Below, piece by piece: positions 55,905 through 64,000 of a DNA stretch of 64,000 nucleotides. The notes under the pieces were generated by a model. It saw only the letters and a list, made by a program, of their open reading frames with translations, made no database searches and was not told the origin of the DNA. Numbering within the stretch: position 1 is the first letter of the stretch; each line of letters begins with the position of its first letter. The translations under genes and the position numbers were made by a program. This DNA comes from Phycisphaerae bacterium (GTDB lineage Bacteria; Planctomycetota; Phycisphaerae; Phycisphaerales; SM1A02): positions 124,001 through 188,000 of the forward strand of contig PBAX01000027.1 of the NCBI GenBank assembly GCA_002716385.1, read 5' to 3'.

Positions 55905-56359
55905 GCCAGCAGTGGCTCGTCTACCTTGGTGGAGAGATCCACAGCGACTGGCGTGAACAGATCATCACCGGCTGCCAAACAGCTGATCTACCTGTTGAAT
56001 TCGTCTCCCCCGTCACCGACCACGGTTCAAGTGACCGGTGCGGCGTGGCGATTCTCGGGGAGGAGGCTTCCAGTTTCTGGACCGATCACCAGGCCGCCTC
56101 GGTCAACGCGATGCGAACCCGCACCTTCATCGATCGTTCCGACATCGTGGTCATACGGTTCGGCGAACAATACAGACAGTGGAACGCCGCCTTCGATGCG
56201 GGGCAGGCAGCGGCTCTCGGCAAGCCGATGATCATCCTGCATCCCGAGGAACACGACCATGCACTCAAGGAAGTGGATGCGGCCGCCAACGCGGTCGCTC
56301 GAACACCTGATCAGGTCGTCAAGCTTCTGAAGTATGTCATCGAAGGATCACTCGGCTGA
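55901..56359 (+). CDS. YtoQ-like family protein
   Basis: WLVYLGGEIHSDWREQI ... VIRFGEQYRQWNAAFDAGQAAALGKPMIILHPEEHDHALKEVDAAANAV; GTGA overlap with greA. Confidence 0.7.
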   Translation: MSQQWLVYLGGEIHSDWREQIITGCQTADLPVEFVSPVTDHGSSDRCGVAILGEEASSFWTDHQAASVNAMRTRTFIDRSDIVVIRFGEQYRQWNAAFDAGQAAALGKPMIILHPEEHDHALKEVDAAANAVARTPDQVVKLLKYVIEGSLG

Positions 56360-56728
56360 TCGGCGAGCCCGAATGAAGCTGGCCAGGCAGTACCCGAAAT
56401 ACACGACGCACAGGAAAGCGAGCAAGCCCTGGTCCCAGACCTTGGACCAGCTAACTTCCTCGGCACCAAGCGACTTGACGACCATCACGATGCCACCGGC
56501 GATTCCCAGAAGCGCCACCAGTATGGTCACATGCATCAGATGCTTTCGAATGGCCGGCAGCAGCGCCGACAGGATGCCCAGCAGCAGCAAGGCCACACCG
56601 AAGAAGCCGGGTATGGCAGCCGTGAAACGAGCTGCCTCAAATCCAGCTGCCAGCCAGAAGGCGAGCCCCTGCATGATCAACAGCACACCAAAGACGATTG
56701 CGACGAGCGCCATGTTCGGTTTGTTCAT
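56348..56728 (-). CDS. Small multi-TM membrane protein
   Basis: Four hydrophobic segments in 126 aa; convergent 12-nt overlap with YtoQ-like gene. Confidence 0.7.
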   Translation of the reverse strand: MNKPNMALVAIVFGVLLIMQGLAFWLAAGFEAARFTAAIPGFFGVALLLLGILSALLPAIRKHLMHVTILVALLGIAGGIVMVVKSLGAEEVSWSKVWDQGLLAFLCVVYFGYCLASFIRARRSAE

Positions 56729-56761
56729 GACCGAATCCTAGCAAGCTCTGGATGAAGTTTC

Positions 56762-58381
56762 TCAGGGGCTGTAGTTGGCCAGCGCCAGAAGCACATCGGC
56801 CACATCGACGCTGCCATCGCCATTGACATCCGCGGAGCAATCTCCCTGACAGAGCCACTGGGCCAGTATCTCGAGAATGTCGCTGACATCGACATCACCA
56901 TCGCCGTCGACATCGCCCTCGACACCATCACCTTCGATGATGATCGGGCCGCTGACATCGCCACCTGTGTTTCCATCTCCATCGCGAGCGAGCACACGGA
57001 GTCGGCCCTGATTGGTGGGTGTGTCCGGAAGACAGACGGTTGCCACACCCTGCGGGGCGAGATTCGACTGCAGCGTCTGCCAAGTGACACCATCATCCGT
57101 GGAGTACTCGATGTCCACCGATACGACGTCGAATTCGTCATCATCACTGATGTAGGAGATCTGCGGACAATCATTGGGGTCGACGATCCCTTCCACAGGA
57201 GTCTGCAGACAGGTGGTGGGATAGATGCCACCGGCATGGGCGGGCATGTGCATCGTGATGCAGTGCATGACGCCGGCCGAATAGGCCAGGTTGTCGCAGA
57301 CGATCTGAACCACCTCGCGCCCGGGCATGGCGGCCTGCACGGCGACCACCGCCTGATTGTCATAGGTGTTGGAGATGTCGTTGTACTCGGGCAGCAGGAT
57401 GACGTCGTTGCAGACCACCATGTTCGTGTAGGTGTAATGCGTGCCACCCTGTGCAAAGGCCGGTGTACGGAAGACCTCCCAGCCAAGTCCCTCGTAGTAC
57501 TCGACCGCAGCATCGCAGATCTGATCCTGGGTACTGCCCGACTGCGTCGGCCAGTCACTGATGATGATGCGTTCGTCACCACACATCAGCATCCACATGT
57601 CGATGTGCTGTGTGTAGTCGACCGACGTGGGGAAGGCGTCGTGCAGATAGGTCTCGACGTTCTGGTACTGACGCCAATACTCGATGATCTGCGAACCGGA
57701 CAAGCTGGGATTTTCATTGATGATCAACTCGGTGGCCGCACTGGTGCCGATTCCGTTGAGATGGTAGTTGCCGCCTCCATGAACCAATGGAATCTCATAG
57801 ACCGCATGGTTGAAGGCCGAGCCGAAGTACGAGTTGTAGGCATTGTCGCTGGGACGCGGACGGTTGTAGGTGTGATCGATGATCACGCGGCAGTCCCCTT
57901 CGAAGACGTACCGTGGTCCGTAGTCGCGGATCCAGACCGTGTTGGTGGATCGGACAACCGTGATGACGCGATCGGGATCCGCTCCAGCAGAGATGCAGGA
58001 ATTTCGCGCGGAATTGGCCTCGGAGTTCGAATCGCATGCGATGTAGACGTCCGCATTTCCGGTTGTGGTGATGGCGGCCGCCATCTGTGCCAATGTCGAA
58101 GAGAACCCCTCCCAGGCCAGGAGAATCCCCTGCATCTCCTCGTATTCGGATGCGCCCCGAACAGGGCCCAGAGGCGGCGCGGACTGGCCACGAGGAGGCG
58201 TGATCAGGTTCCCATCGAGGTATCTCAACTCGTTCTCGGTCATGTACTTGGGGATCCGAGCCCCTTCAGGAAAGACCAACCGTCCATCGACGAGCACGGG
58301 CTGATCAACAGCCGAAGACCCCTGGAATTCACCAGGAGCACCGATCGAGATGGCCAGAGCCACGAGTATTGAACCAAACAT
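56762..58381 (-). CDS. Secreted agmatine deiminase/PAD-family protein with dockerin-like C terminus
   Basis: Signal peptide at MFGSILVALAISIGA; TQHIDMWMLMCGDERIIISD; catalytic-Cys region VMHCITMHMP; C-terminal GDVDGDGDVDVSDILEILAQWLCQGDCSADVNGDGSVDVADVLLALANYSP. Confidence 0.85.
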   Translation of the reverse strand: MFGSILVALAISIGAPGEFQGSSAVDQPVLVDGRLVFPEGARIPKYMTENELRYLDGNLITPPRGQSAPPLGPVRGASEYEEMQGILLAWEGFSSTLAQMAAAITTTGNADVYIACDSNSEANSARNSCISAGADPDRVITVVRSTNTVWIRDYGPRYVFEGDCRVIIDHTYNRPRPSDNAYNSYFGSAFNHAVYEIPLVHGGGNYHLNGIGTSAATELIINENPSLSGSQIIEYWRQYQNVETYLHDAFPTSVDYTQHIDMWMLMCGDERIIISDWPTQSGSTQDQICDAAVEYYEGLGWEVFRTPAFAQGGTHYTYTNMVVCNDVILLPEYNDISNTYDNQAVVAVQAAMPGREVVQIVCDNLAYSAGVMHCITMHMPAHAGGIYPTTCLQTPVEGIVDPNDCPQISYISDDDEFDVVSVDIEYSTDDGVTWQTLQSNLAPQGVATVCLPDTPTNQGRLRVLARDGDGNTGGDVSGPIIIEGDGVEGDVDGDGDVDVSDILEILAQWLCQGDCSADVNGDGSVDVADVLLALANYSP

Positions 58382-58513
58382 GTCGGGTACCTCTTCTCCT
58401 ACACACCATTGGACACCCGAAACGGGGGGCAGGCAACCCCCAGCCTCGGTTTCCATAGTGGTTATTCTGCTGAAACACCGATTTGGTTCCACCTGAACCC
58501 CGATTAAGGCCCA

Positions 58514-59779
58514 ATGAGCACATCTTCCCCCCAACTTGCCGCCCAGCCCCATCAGATGAGTCGTTATCGCTTCGTGATAGCCGGCTTCTGCTTTCTCCTA
58601 GGGCTGGTCAACTATCTGGATCGGGTGGTCATCTCCTTCGCGATCAAGCCCATTCAATCCGATCTCCGGATCGAAGACGCCTCATTCGGACTGCTGATGT
58701 CCGCATTCGCCATCGGAACATTGAGCGTGAACGCCATTTCCGGGTTCCTGCTCGATCGTTTCGGCGTGAAGATCATCTGGAGCATCGGTCTCTTCGCCTG
58801 GTCGATCGTGATGATCCTCCAGGGGTTCGTCGAGATCTTCTGGATGTTCATCGCGCTGCGAGTCCTGCTGGGAATCGGAGAGGGCGTGAACTTCCCCGCC
58901 ATGAACAGAGCGCTTGTCGACTGGATGAAGCCGAGTGAACTCGGACGAGCACTCTCGTTCTCGCTTCTGGGCGTTCCTTTGGCACTGCTCGTCGGCGGCC
59001 TCGTACTGGCACCATTGATTCTCGATGTGGGCTGGCGATGGTCATTCATAATCCTGGGAATACTCGGGGCGATCCTCGGCTTCCTGTTCCTGTTCCTCTA
59101 CCGCCAGCCTCCCACCGGACAAGCTGATGCAACTCCCGTGGAGGTTGACAGGATCCCGCTTCGGTCACTTCTTATGAATCCGACCCTGCTGGCCACCGGC
59201 TGGTCCTTCTTCGCATTCGGATGGGTCCTGTTCTTCGGCCTCTCCTGGCTGCCGGGATACCTCGAGCAGACCTGGGACATGAAACTCGACTCCGTCGGAT
59301 TCGCCAGCACGCTGCCATGGGCACTGGCCATACTGCTGATGCCGATCGGTGGCTGGATATCGGATTCCCTCATGCGCCGGACCGGCAGCACACGTAGAGC
59401 ACGTGTTCACCTGATCTGGATCTGCCAACTCCTATCGGTGCTCTGCTTCATTCCGGTAATCTTCGTCGAATCCGTGACCTGGGCAGTCGTGTTCATCTCC
59501 CTTGCAATCGGATTCTCGATGGCTCCCAACAGTCCGTACTATTCGATCTGTGCCGACCTCTTCAAGAGACGTGCCGCCGCTGCGACCGGGATCATCGTCA
59601 CCTTCTTCTCGATTTCAGGTGTCACCTGTCCGATCATCACTGGATGGCTCGCTCAGACAGGTGACGGCTTCTCAGGCGCGTTCACCGCTTTGTGCATAGT
59701 CGTGGCATCGGGTGTACTCGGCATGGTGTTCTTCGCAACAGGCCGAGTCGATTCCAGAAATCAGGAAATCAAATCATGA
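58514..59779 (+). CDS. MFS transporter (ACS-type)
   Basis: FLLGLVNYLDRVVISFAIKPIQSDL, RVLLGIGEGVNFPAMNRALVDWMKPSELGRAL; multi-TM. Confidence 0.92.
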   Translation: MSTSSPQLAAQPHQMSRYRFVIAGFCFLLGLVNYLDRVVISFAIKPIQSDLRIEDASFGLLMSAFAIGTLSVNAISGFLLDRFGVKIIWSIGLFAWSIVMILQGFVEIFWMFIALRVLLGIGEGVNFPAMNRALVDWMKPSELGRALSFSLLGVPLALLVGGLVLAPLILDVGWRWSFIILGILGAILGFLFLFLYRQPPTGQADATPVEVDRIPLRSLLMNPTLLATGWSFFAFGWVLFFGLSWLPGYLEQTWDMKLDSVGFASTLPWALAILLMPIGGWISDSLMRRTGSTRRARVHLIWICQLLSVLCFIPVIFVESVTWAVVFISLAIGFSMAPNSPYYSICADLFKRRAAAATGIIVTFFSISGVTCPIITGWLAQTGDGFSGAFTALCIVVASGVLGMVFFATGRVDSRNQEIKS

Positions 59780-60858
59780 CCGACCAGAACGATCTCCAGA
59801 AACTTCGCGAACGAATTGATGCGATCGATGCCAGGCTGGTCGAACTCCTGAACGAGCGGGCCAGCATCGTCGTGTCCGTGGGCGAATCCAAACGCGAGGA
59901 CGATACACCCGTCTATGCGCCTCATCGGGAGAGACAGGTCCTCAATCGGGTCATGGCCGCCAACAAGGGCCCCCTTCGTGATCGGGCCATCGAGGCCATC
60001 TGGCGAGAACTCATGTCCGACAGCTTTCGTCTTGAACAAGGCGTCTCGATCGGATTTCTCGGCCCTTCGGGTTCCTTCAGTCACCTCGCCGCCGTCCGGC
60101 ACTTCGGTTCCTCGGTGGAATTCAAGGAGTTCAAGGATATCCCGGCCGTGTTCAGGGATGTCCAGGTCGGCAACTGCACCTACGGACTTGTCCCGTATGA
60201 GAACTCGACCGGTGGCAGCATCACGGACACGCTCGATGCCTTCGGTGAATACGACGTCATCGTGTACGCGGAAGCCATGATCAGCATCTCGCACTGCCTG
60301 CTCTCGAACATACCGATGGAATCGATCCGTCGCGTGGCCAGCAAGCCTCAGGTCTTCGCACAATGCCGTCGATGGCTTGAAAACAACCTGCCCGATGCCC
60401 AGAGAATCGACGTCGCCTCATCGGCCGCCGGTGTGATCGAAGCCGCGGTCAGTTCCGACATGGCGGCAATAGGCTCATTGCTTGCTGGAAAACTGCATGG
60501 CGTCAACGCCTTGAACGTCGGTATCGAGGACAATCCCGGCAACATCACCCGCTTCCTCGTGATCGGTCGTGAAGCTGCCCAGCCGACCGGTCAGGATCGG
60601 ACGAGCATCATGTTCACCACCTCGCACGAACCGGGGGCTCTGGTCGACGTCCTTGGCGTATTCAGGGACGCTGGCGTCAATCTGAGCCACATCGACAAGC
60701 GTCCAAGCGGCCGCGAGAACTGGAACTATTCATTCTTCATCGACGCTGATGCACACCAGCAGGATCAGATCATGATGGATGCCATCGAAAAAGCACGCCC
60801 CCTCTGCACCGCCTTCAAGGTGCTTGGTTCCTATCCAAGAGCCGAACAGGTCCTCTAG
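59776..60858 (+). CDS. pheA: Bifunctional chorismate mutase/prephenate dehydratase (P-protein)
   Basis: LRERIDAIDARLVELLNERASIV chorismate mutase; IGFLGPSGSFSHLAAVRHFG, PYENSTGGSITDTLD prephenate dehydratase; ACT-like domain; ATGA overlap with MFS gene. Confidence 0.96.
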   Translation: MTDQNDLQKLRERIDAIDARLVELLNERASIVVSVGESKREDDTPVYAPHRERQVLNRVMAANKGPLRDRAIEAIWRELMSDSFRLEQGVSIGFLGPSGSFSHLAAVRHFGSSVEFKEFKDIPAVFRDVQVGNCTYGLVPYENSTGGSITDTLDAFGEYDVIVYAEAMISISHCLLSNIPMESIRRVASKPQVFAQCRRWLENNLPDAQRIDVASSAAGVIEAAVSSDMAAIGSLLAGKLHGVNALNVGIEDNPGNITRFLVIGREAAQPTGQDRTSIMFTTSHEPGALVDVLGVFRDAGVNLSHIDKRPSGRENWNYSFFIDADAHQQDQIMMDAIEKARPLCTAFKVLGSYPRAEQVL

Positions 60859-60874
60859 TGGGTATGCTGAACGC

Positions 60875-61480
60875 ATGGCAGAAGTCAGCCGAACAACCAC
60901 GGCCCTGCTGAACAATCTCCACGATGCGGACAACGAAGCCGCGTGGAGAGAGTTCGACGATCGCTATCGACCCATTCTGCTCGGATTCTCGAGACGTCTT
61001 GGGCTCCCCGATGCGGATGCCGTCGATGTGGCTCAGGAGACGATGGTCCAGTTCATCAAGGAGTACCGTGAAGGTAAGTACGATCGCGATCGTGGTCGGC
61101 TGAGATCATGGTTGCTGGGCATCGCCCGGTTCCGTGTAGCGGGCGTCTATCGAAAGCGAGCCACCAGCAGGATCAGTCGCGGCGAATCCGCCATGGTGGA
61201 TCTCCCCCGCGATGAAGAGATGGAGGCCGCCTGGGATACCGAGCGGAGAATGACGATTCTGCGAAAGGCACTGGATCAGCTTCAGGCCAATACGCGAATC
61301 GCGGACAAGACGGTGCGGGCCTTTGAAATGGTCGCTCTTCAGCAACTGCCAACGGCCCAGGTCGCAGAGGAACTCGAGATGAATGAGAACGATGTATACC
61401 TCGCGAAGAGTCGTGTCGCCTCAAAGCTCAGGGAGATCGTCGCCAGCCTCGAATCCCTCTACGACGAGGATGTGATGTGA
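60875..61480 (+). CDS. ECF-type RNA polymerase sigma factor
   Basis: FDDRYRPILLGFSRRLGLPDADAVDVAQETMVQFIKEYREGKYDRDRGRLRSWLLGIARFRVAGVYRKR region 2; PTAQVAEELEMNENDVYLAKSRVASKLREIV region 4. Confidence 0.9.
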   Translation: MAEVSRTTTALLNNLHDADNEAAWREFDDRYRPILLGFSRRLGLPDADAVDVAQETMVQFIKEYREGKYDRDRGRLRSWLLGIARFRVAGVYRKRATSRISRGESAMVDLPRDEEMEAAWDTERRMTILRKALDQLQANTRIADKTVRAFEMVALQQLPTAQVAEELEMNENDVYLAKSRVASKLREIVASLESLYDEDVM

Positions 61481-64000
61481 CTCGCCCGGGAGAACGCCAG
61501 CCCTCGGATGAAGAGCTGCGACGGATCGCCTCCGGTGCCACCGTTGAATCAGAAGTCATGGCGTGGTTGAAGACGCATGATCCCGACGGACATCTACTCG
61601 AGAAGGCACGGACCGAAATCGGTCTGAATACCGGTTCCACCGAATCCGACTCCACCGAAGCTTCGACCGACTGCCGAAGACCGACCATCGCCGAGATGCA
61701 CCACATCGCCGAGGGACGGACCGTCGACCCCGCCGTGCTGAAATGGCTAGAGGAGGAGGACGACGGTGGTGTTCGGGCAGAAATCGAACAGTTGAAGGCC
61801 GATGACGACCTTCTGGGAGAACTGGCTGCCGTTCATCGCGAGAAGGTCCCGGCCGGATCTTCGATGCTCGATGCCCCCACCCCTCCGGGCTACGACATCA
61901 TCCGTGAGATTGACCGCGGTGCCCAGGGCGCGGTCTTTCTGGCGACGCAAGTCGCCGCCAAGCGACAGGTCGCTTTGAAGGTCCTGCTTCAGGGAAGCTT
62001 CGCGACCGATCGGCAACGGATGCGGTTCGAACGGGAAGTCGAAGTCGTCGCGTCCCTGAAGCATCCAAACATCGTGACGCTCTTCGACAGCGGACTCACA
62101 AGCGACGGCAGCGCCTATCTCGCGATGGAGTTCGTCGACGGCGTACCGCTGAACGAGTACCAGGCCGACTCCGGAACACATCCCTCTAGACCATCGGACA
62201 TTCGAGCACAGGCCGATCTCTTCATCAGGATCTGCGATGCCGTGAGCTACGCACATCAGAAGGGCATCATCCATCGCGATCTCAAGCCCGCCAACATACT
62301 CGTCGACAAGGAAGGGCAACCCCACATTCTCGACTTCGGACTGGCCAAGGCCGTCGAGGAATCCCCGATCACCGAATCCCGATACGAGATGACCGCCGCC
62401 GGTGAATTCATGGGTACGTTCGCCTATGCCTCCCCCGAACAGGTTTCGGGCAATCCGGATCTGGTCGATACGAGAACCGATGTCTACGCATTGGGTGTGA
62501 TCCTCTACGAGATGCTGCTCGAACAGCGTCCCTATCGAGTCACCGGCTCCATTGCGCAGATGGTGAAGTCGATTGTCGATGAACCCCCCGTGTCGCCAAG
62601 GCAGCTGGATCCCGCGATCAGTCAGGACATCGAGACCATACTCCTTCGTTCTCTCGACAAGGAAACCGATCGACGATACCAGTCCCCTGCCGCGATTGCT
62701 TCGGATCTCAGACACTGGCTTCGGGGAGAAGCCATCGAGGCTCGTCGAGACGACAGCTGGTATGTCGCCAGAAAATTCCTCCGAAGACACTGGCTGCCGG
62801 TTTCAGGAGTGGCGGCCGCCTTGATCGTGCTCACGGGCTTCGCCGTCTTCATGACGATTCTCTGGGAACGCGCGGATCACTTCAATCGCACGTCGGACCG
62901 GATGCTTGTCAGCGCGACGCAACTACTCGGGAACATGGATCGCGAGAACCCCGATCAGCCCATGTCGGCCGCCAGCATGGCCGAACTCATGGAGCGATGG
63001 TCCGGCATCATCAACGACAATCTGGCCGAGTTTCCGGAACTGTCCGCAAGACTCAATACGAGCCTGGGATCGAATTTCATCAGCATCGGCGAGTTCGATG
63101 ACGCGAGTGCGGCACTCAATGAATCGCTCGATGCACTGGCACAGGCTGGACTGTCGGACTCCCCCGATGCTGCGCTTATCCATCATGAGCTCGGACGGCT
63201 TCACTGGAGACAGAAGCAGCTCGAGGAATCGAGAAGGCATTACGCAACGGCGCTCGCCATTCGAAGATCGCAGCTGGGCGACGATGATCCCGACACGCTC
63301 AAGACGAGTCGACATCATGCCGTGGTTCTCATGGACATGGGACTCGCTGACCAGGCCACCCGTGAACTCGAGCGGACCGCAGAGGTTCTGGAGGATGCGA
63401 TTCCGAAGGCCGCATCCGGGGATCGCAGGATGCTCATCGCCAATCTCGCCGATGCACGCAACACGATGGCCGTACTGCTGATCGAAGGCGCTCGACCGGT
63501 CGAGGGGATCGCGATGATGCAACAGGCCATCGAGCTGCTCAGCCAGATCAGCGACAACCCCGATCAGGATTGGCGTATTGGAAACATTCTCAACACGCTG
63601 GCGGAAGCCAAGCTTTCAATCGGCGACATGGCAGGGGCCGAAGCAGATCTTCTTCAAGCCATGAAGATCAAGCAACGCGGCGGCTCGCCTCGACTCATCG
63701 CAAATGGTCAGGCCATGATGGCCAGACTGAGACTCCAACAGGATCGATTCGCGGAATCGCTCGAGATGGCCACATCCGCATATCGCGAAAGAATCGCCAG
63801 ACTGCAGCCATCCTCGCACGCGGTCACAAGCCTCAAGGAGATCATGGCGGAGAGTCTCATGGGTCTGGAAAGAACGGAGGAGGCCGAACAGGCCATCGAG
63901 GAACTCCAGAGGATCTATGGAACCGATGCCCACGAAATGGATCTGCTGGGTATGCGAAGACTTCAGGCCATGCTTCGTTTCCATGAAGGCGATGTTGGAC
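61477..64000 (+). CDS. Ser/Thr protein kinase with TM segment and TPR-like sensor region (truncated by window end)
   Basis: Frame from GTG at 61477 open to window end; GAQGAVFLATQ..ALKVL, HRDLKPANILV, LDFGLAK; TM VSGVAAALIVLTGFAVFMTILW; TPR-like repeats; absent from ORF track because no stop in window. Confidence 0.92.
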   Translation, partial: MTRPGERQPSDEELRRIASGATVESEVMAWLKTHDPDGHLLEKARTEIGLNTGSTESDSTEASTDCRRPTIAEMHHIAEGRTVDPAVLKWLEEEDDGGVRAEIEQLKADDDLLGELAAVHREKVPAGSSMLDAPTPPGYDIIREIDRGAQGAVFLATQVAAKRQVALKVLLQGSFATDRQRMRFEREVEVVASLKHPNIVTLFDSGLTSDGSAYLAMEFVDGVPLNEYQADSGTHPSRPSDIRAQADLFIRICDAVSYAHQKGIIHRDLKPANILVDKEGQPHILDFGLAKAVEESPITESRYEMTAAGEFMGTFAYASPEQVSGNPDLVDTRTDVYALGVILYEMLLEQRPYRVTGSIAQMVKSIVDEPPVSPRQLDPAISQDIETILLRSLDKETDRRYQSPAAIASDLRHWLRGEAIEARRDDSWYVARKFLRRHWLPVSGVAAALIVLTGFAVFMTILWERADHFNRTSDRMLVSATQLLGNMDRENPDQPMSAASMAELMERWSGIINDNLAEFPELSARLNTSLGSNFISIGEFDDASAALNESLDALAQAGLSDSPDAALIHHELGRLHWRQKQLEESRRHYATALAIRRSQLGDDDPDTLKTSRHHAVVLMDMGLADQATRELERTAEVLEDAIPKAASGDRRMLIANLADARNTMAVLLIEGARPVEGIAMMQQAIELLSQISDNPDQDWRIGNILNTLAEAKLSIGDMAGAEADLLQAMKIKQRGGSPRLIANGQAMMARLRLQQDRFAESLEMATSAYRERIARLQPSSHAVTSLKEIMAESLMGLERTEEAEQAIEELQRIYGTDAHEMDLLGMRRLQAMLRFHEGDVG

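Noticed and set aside
57236-58372. 378-aa ORF antisense to the secreted deiminase
   Set aside because: Sense strand has signal peptide, catalytic motifs and dockerin; antisense has none
1-64000. CRISPR arrays, rRNA/tRNA genes, integrases
   Set aside because: No regularly spaced direct repeats, no recognisable RNA genes and no recombinase ORFs seen by reading; a dedicated scan (tRNAscan-SE, CRISPRfinder) would be needed to exclude them formally

Overview
Gene-dense ~64 kb bacterial chromosomal window, moderately GC-rich. Gene content and style suggest a marine planctomycete (Phycisphaerae-like): dockerin-like secreted proteins, prepilin families, a PEP-CTERM-like protein, and an ECF sigma factor coupled to a Ser/Thr kinase. 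Most of the window is housekeeping or ordinary accessory content: asnS, groES-groEL, rnd, ruvB, transsulfuration genes, a flagellar late operon (flgI-flgJ-flgN-flgK-flgL-fliW-csrA-fliC), an ABC exporter, lptF/lptG-like genes, a pseudopilin operon, ddah, carbonic anhydrase, desaturase, an NtrC-type regulator, murC-murB-ddl-ftsQ-like plus cardiolipin synthase, an orphan DNA methylase, ppx, greA, a secreted deiminase, and pheA. I found no tRNA/rRNA genes, CRISPR arrays, transposases or prophage. I cannot claim a proven new system. The best leads are: (1) a small unknown ORF plus a perfect 10-9-10 inverted repeat inserted between groES and groEL; (2) a pseudoknot-capable structured leader upstream of a major prepilin-like gene; (3) a near-consensus sigma-54 promoter driving the flagellar operon, and a GGA-rich (CsrA-like) flagellin leader downstream of csrA-fliW; (4) a duplicated N-terminal module in the ECF-linked kinase; (5) four dockerin-like secreted proteins, three ending in WGPC; (6) strong GATC over-representation in a window with an orphan beta-class methylase. 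All calls are from reading the sequence and supplied translations; no searches were run.
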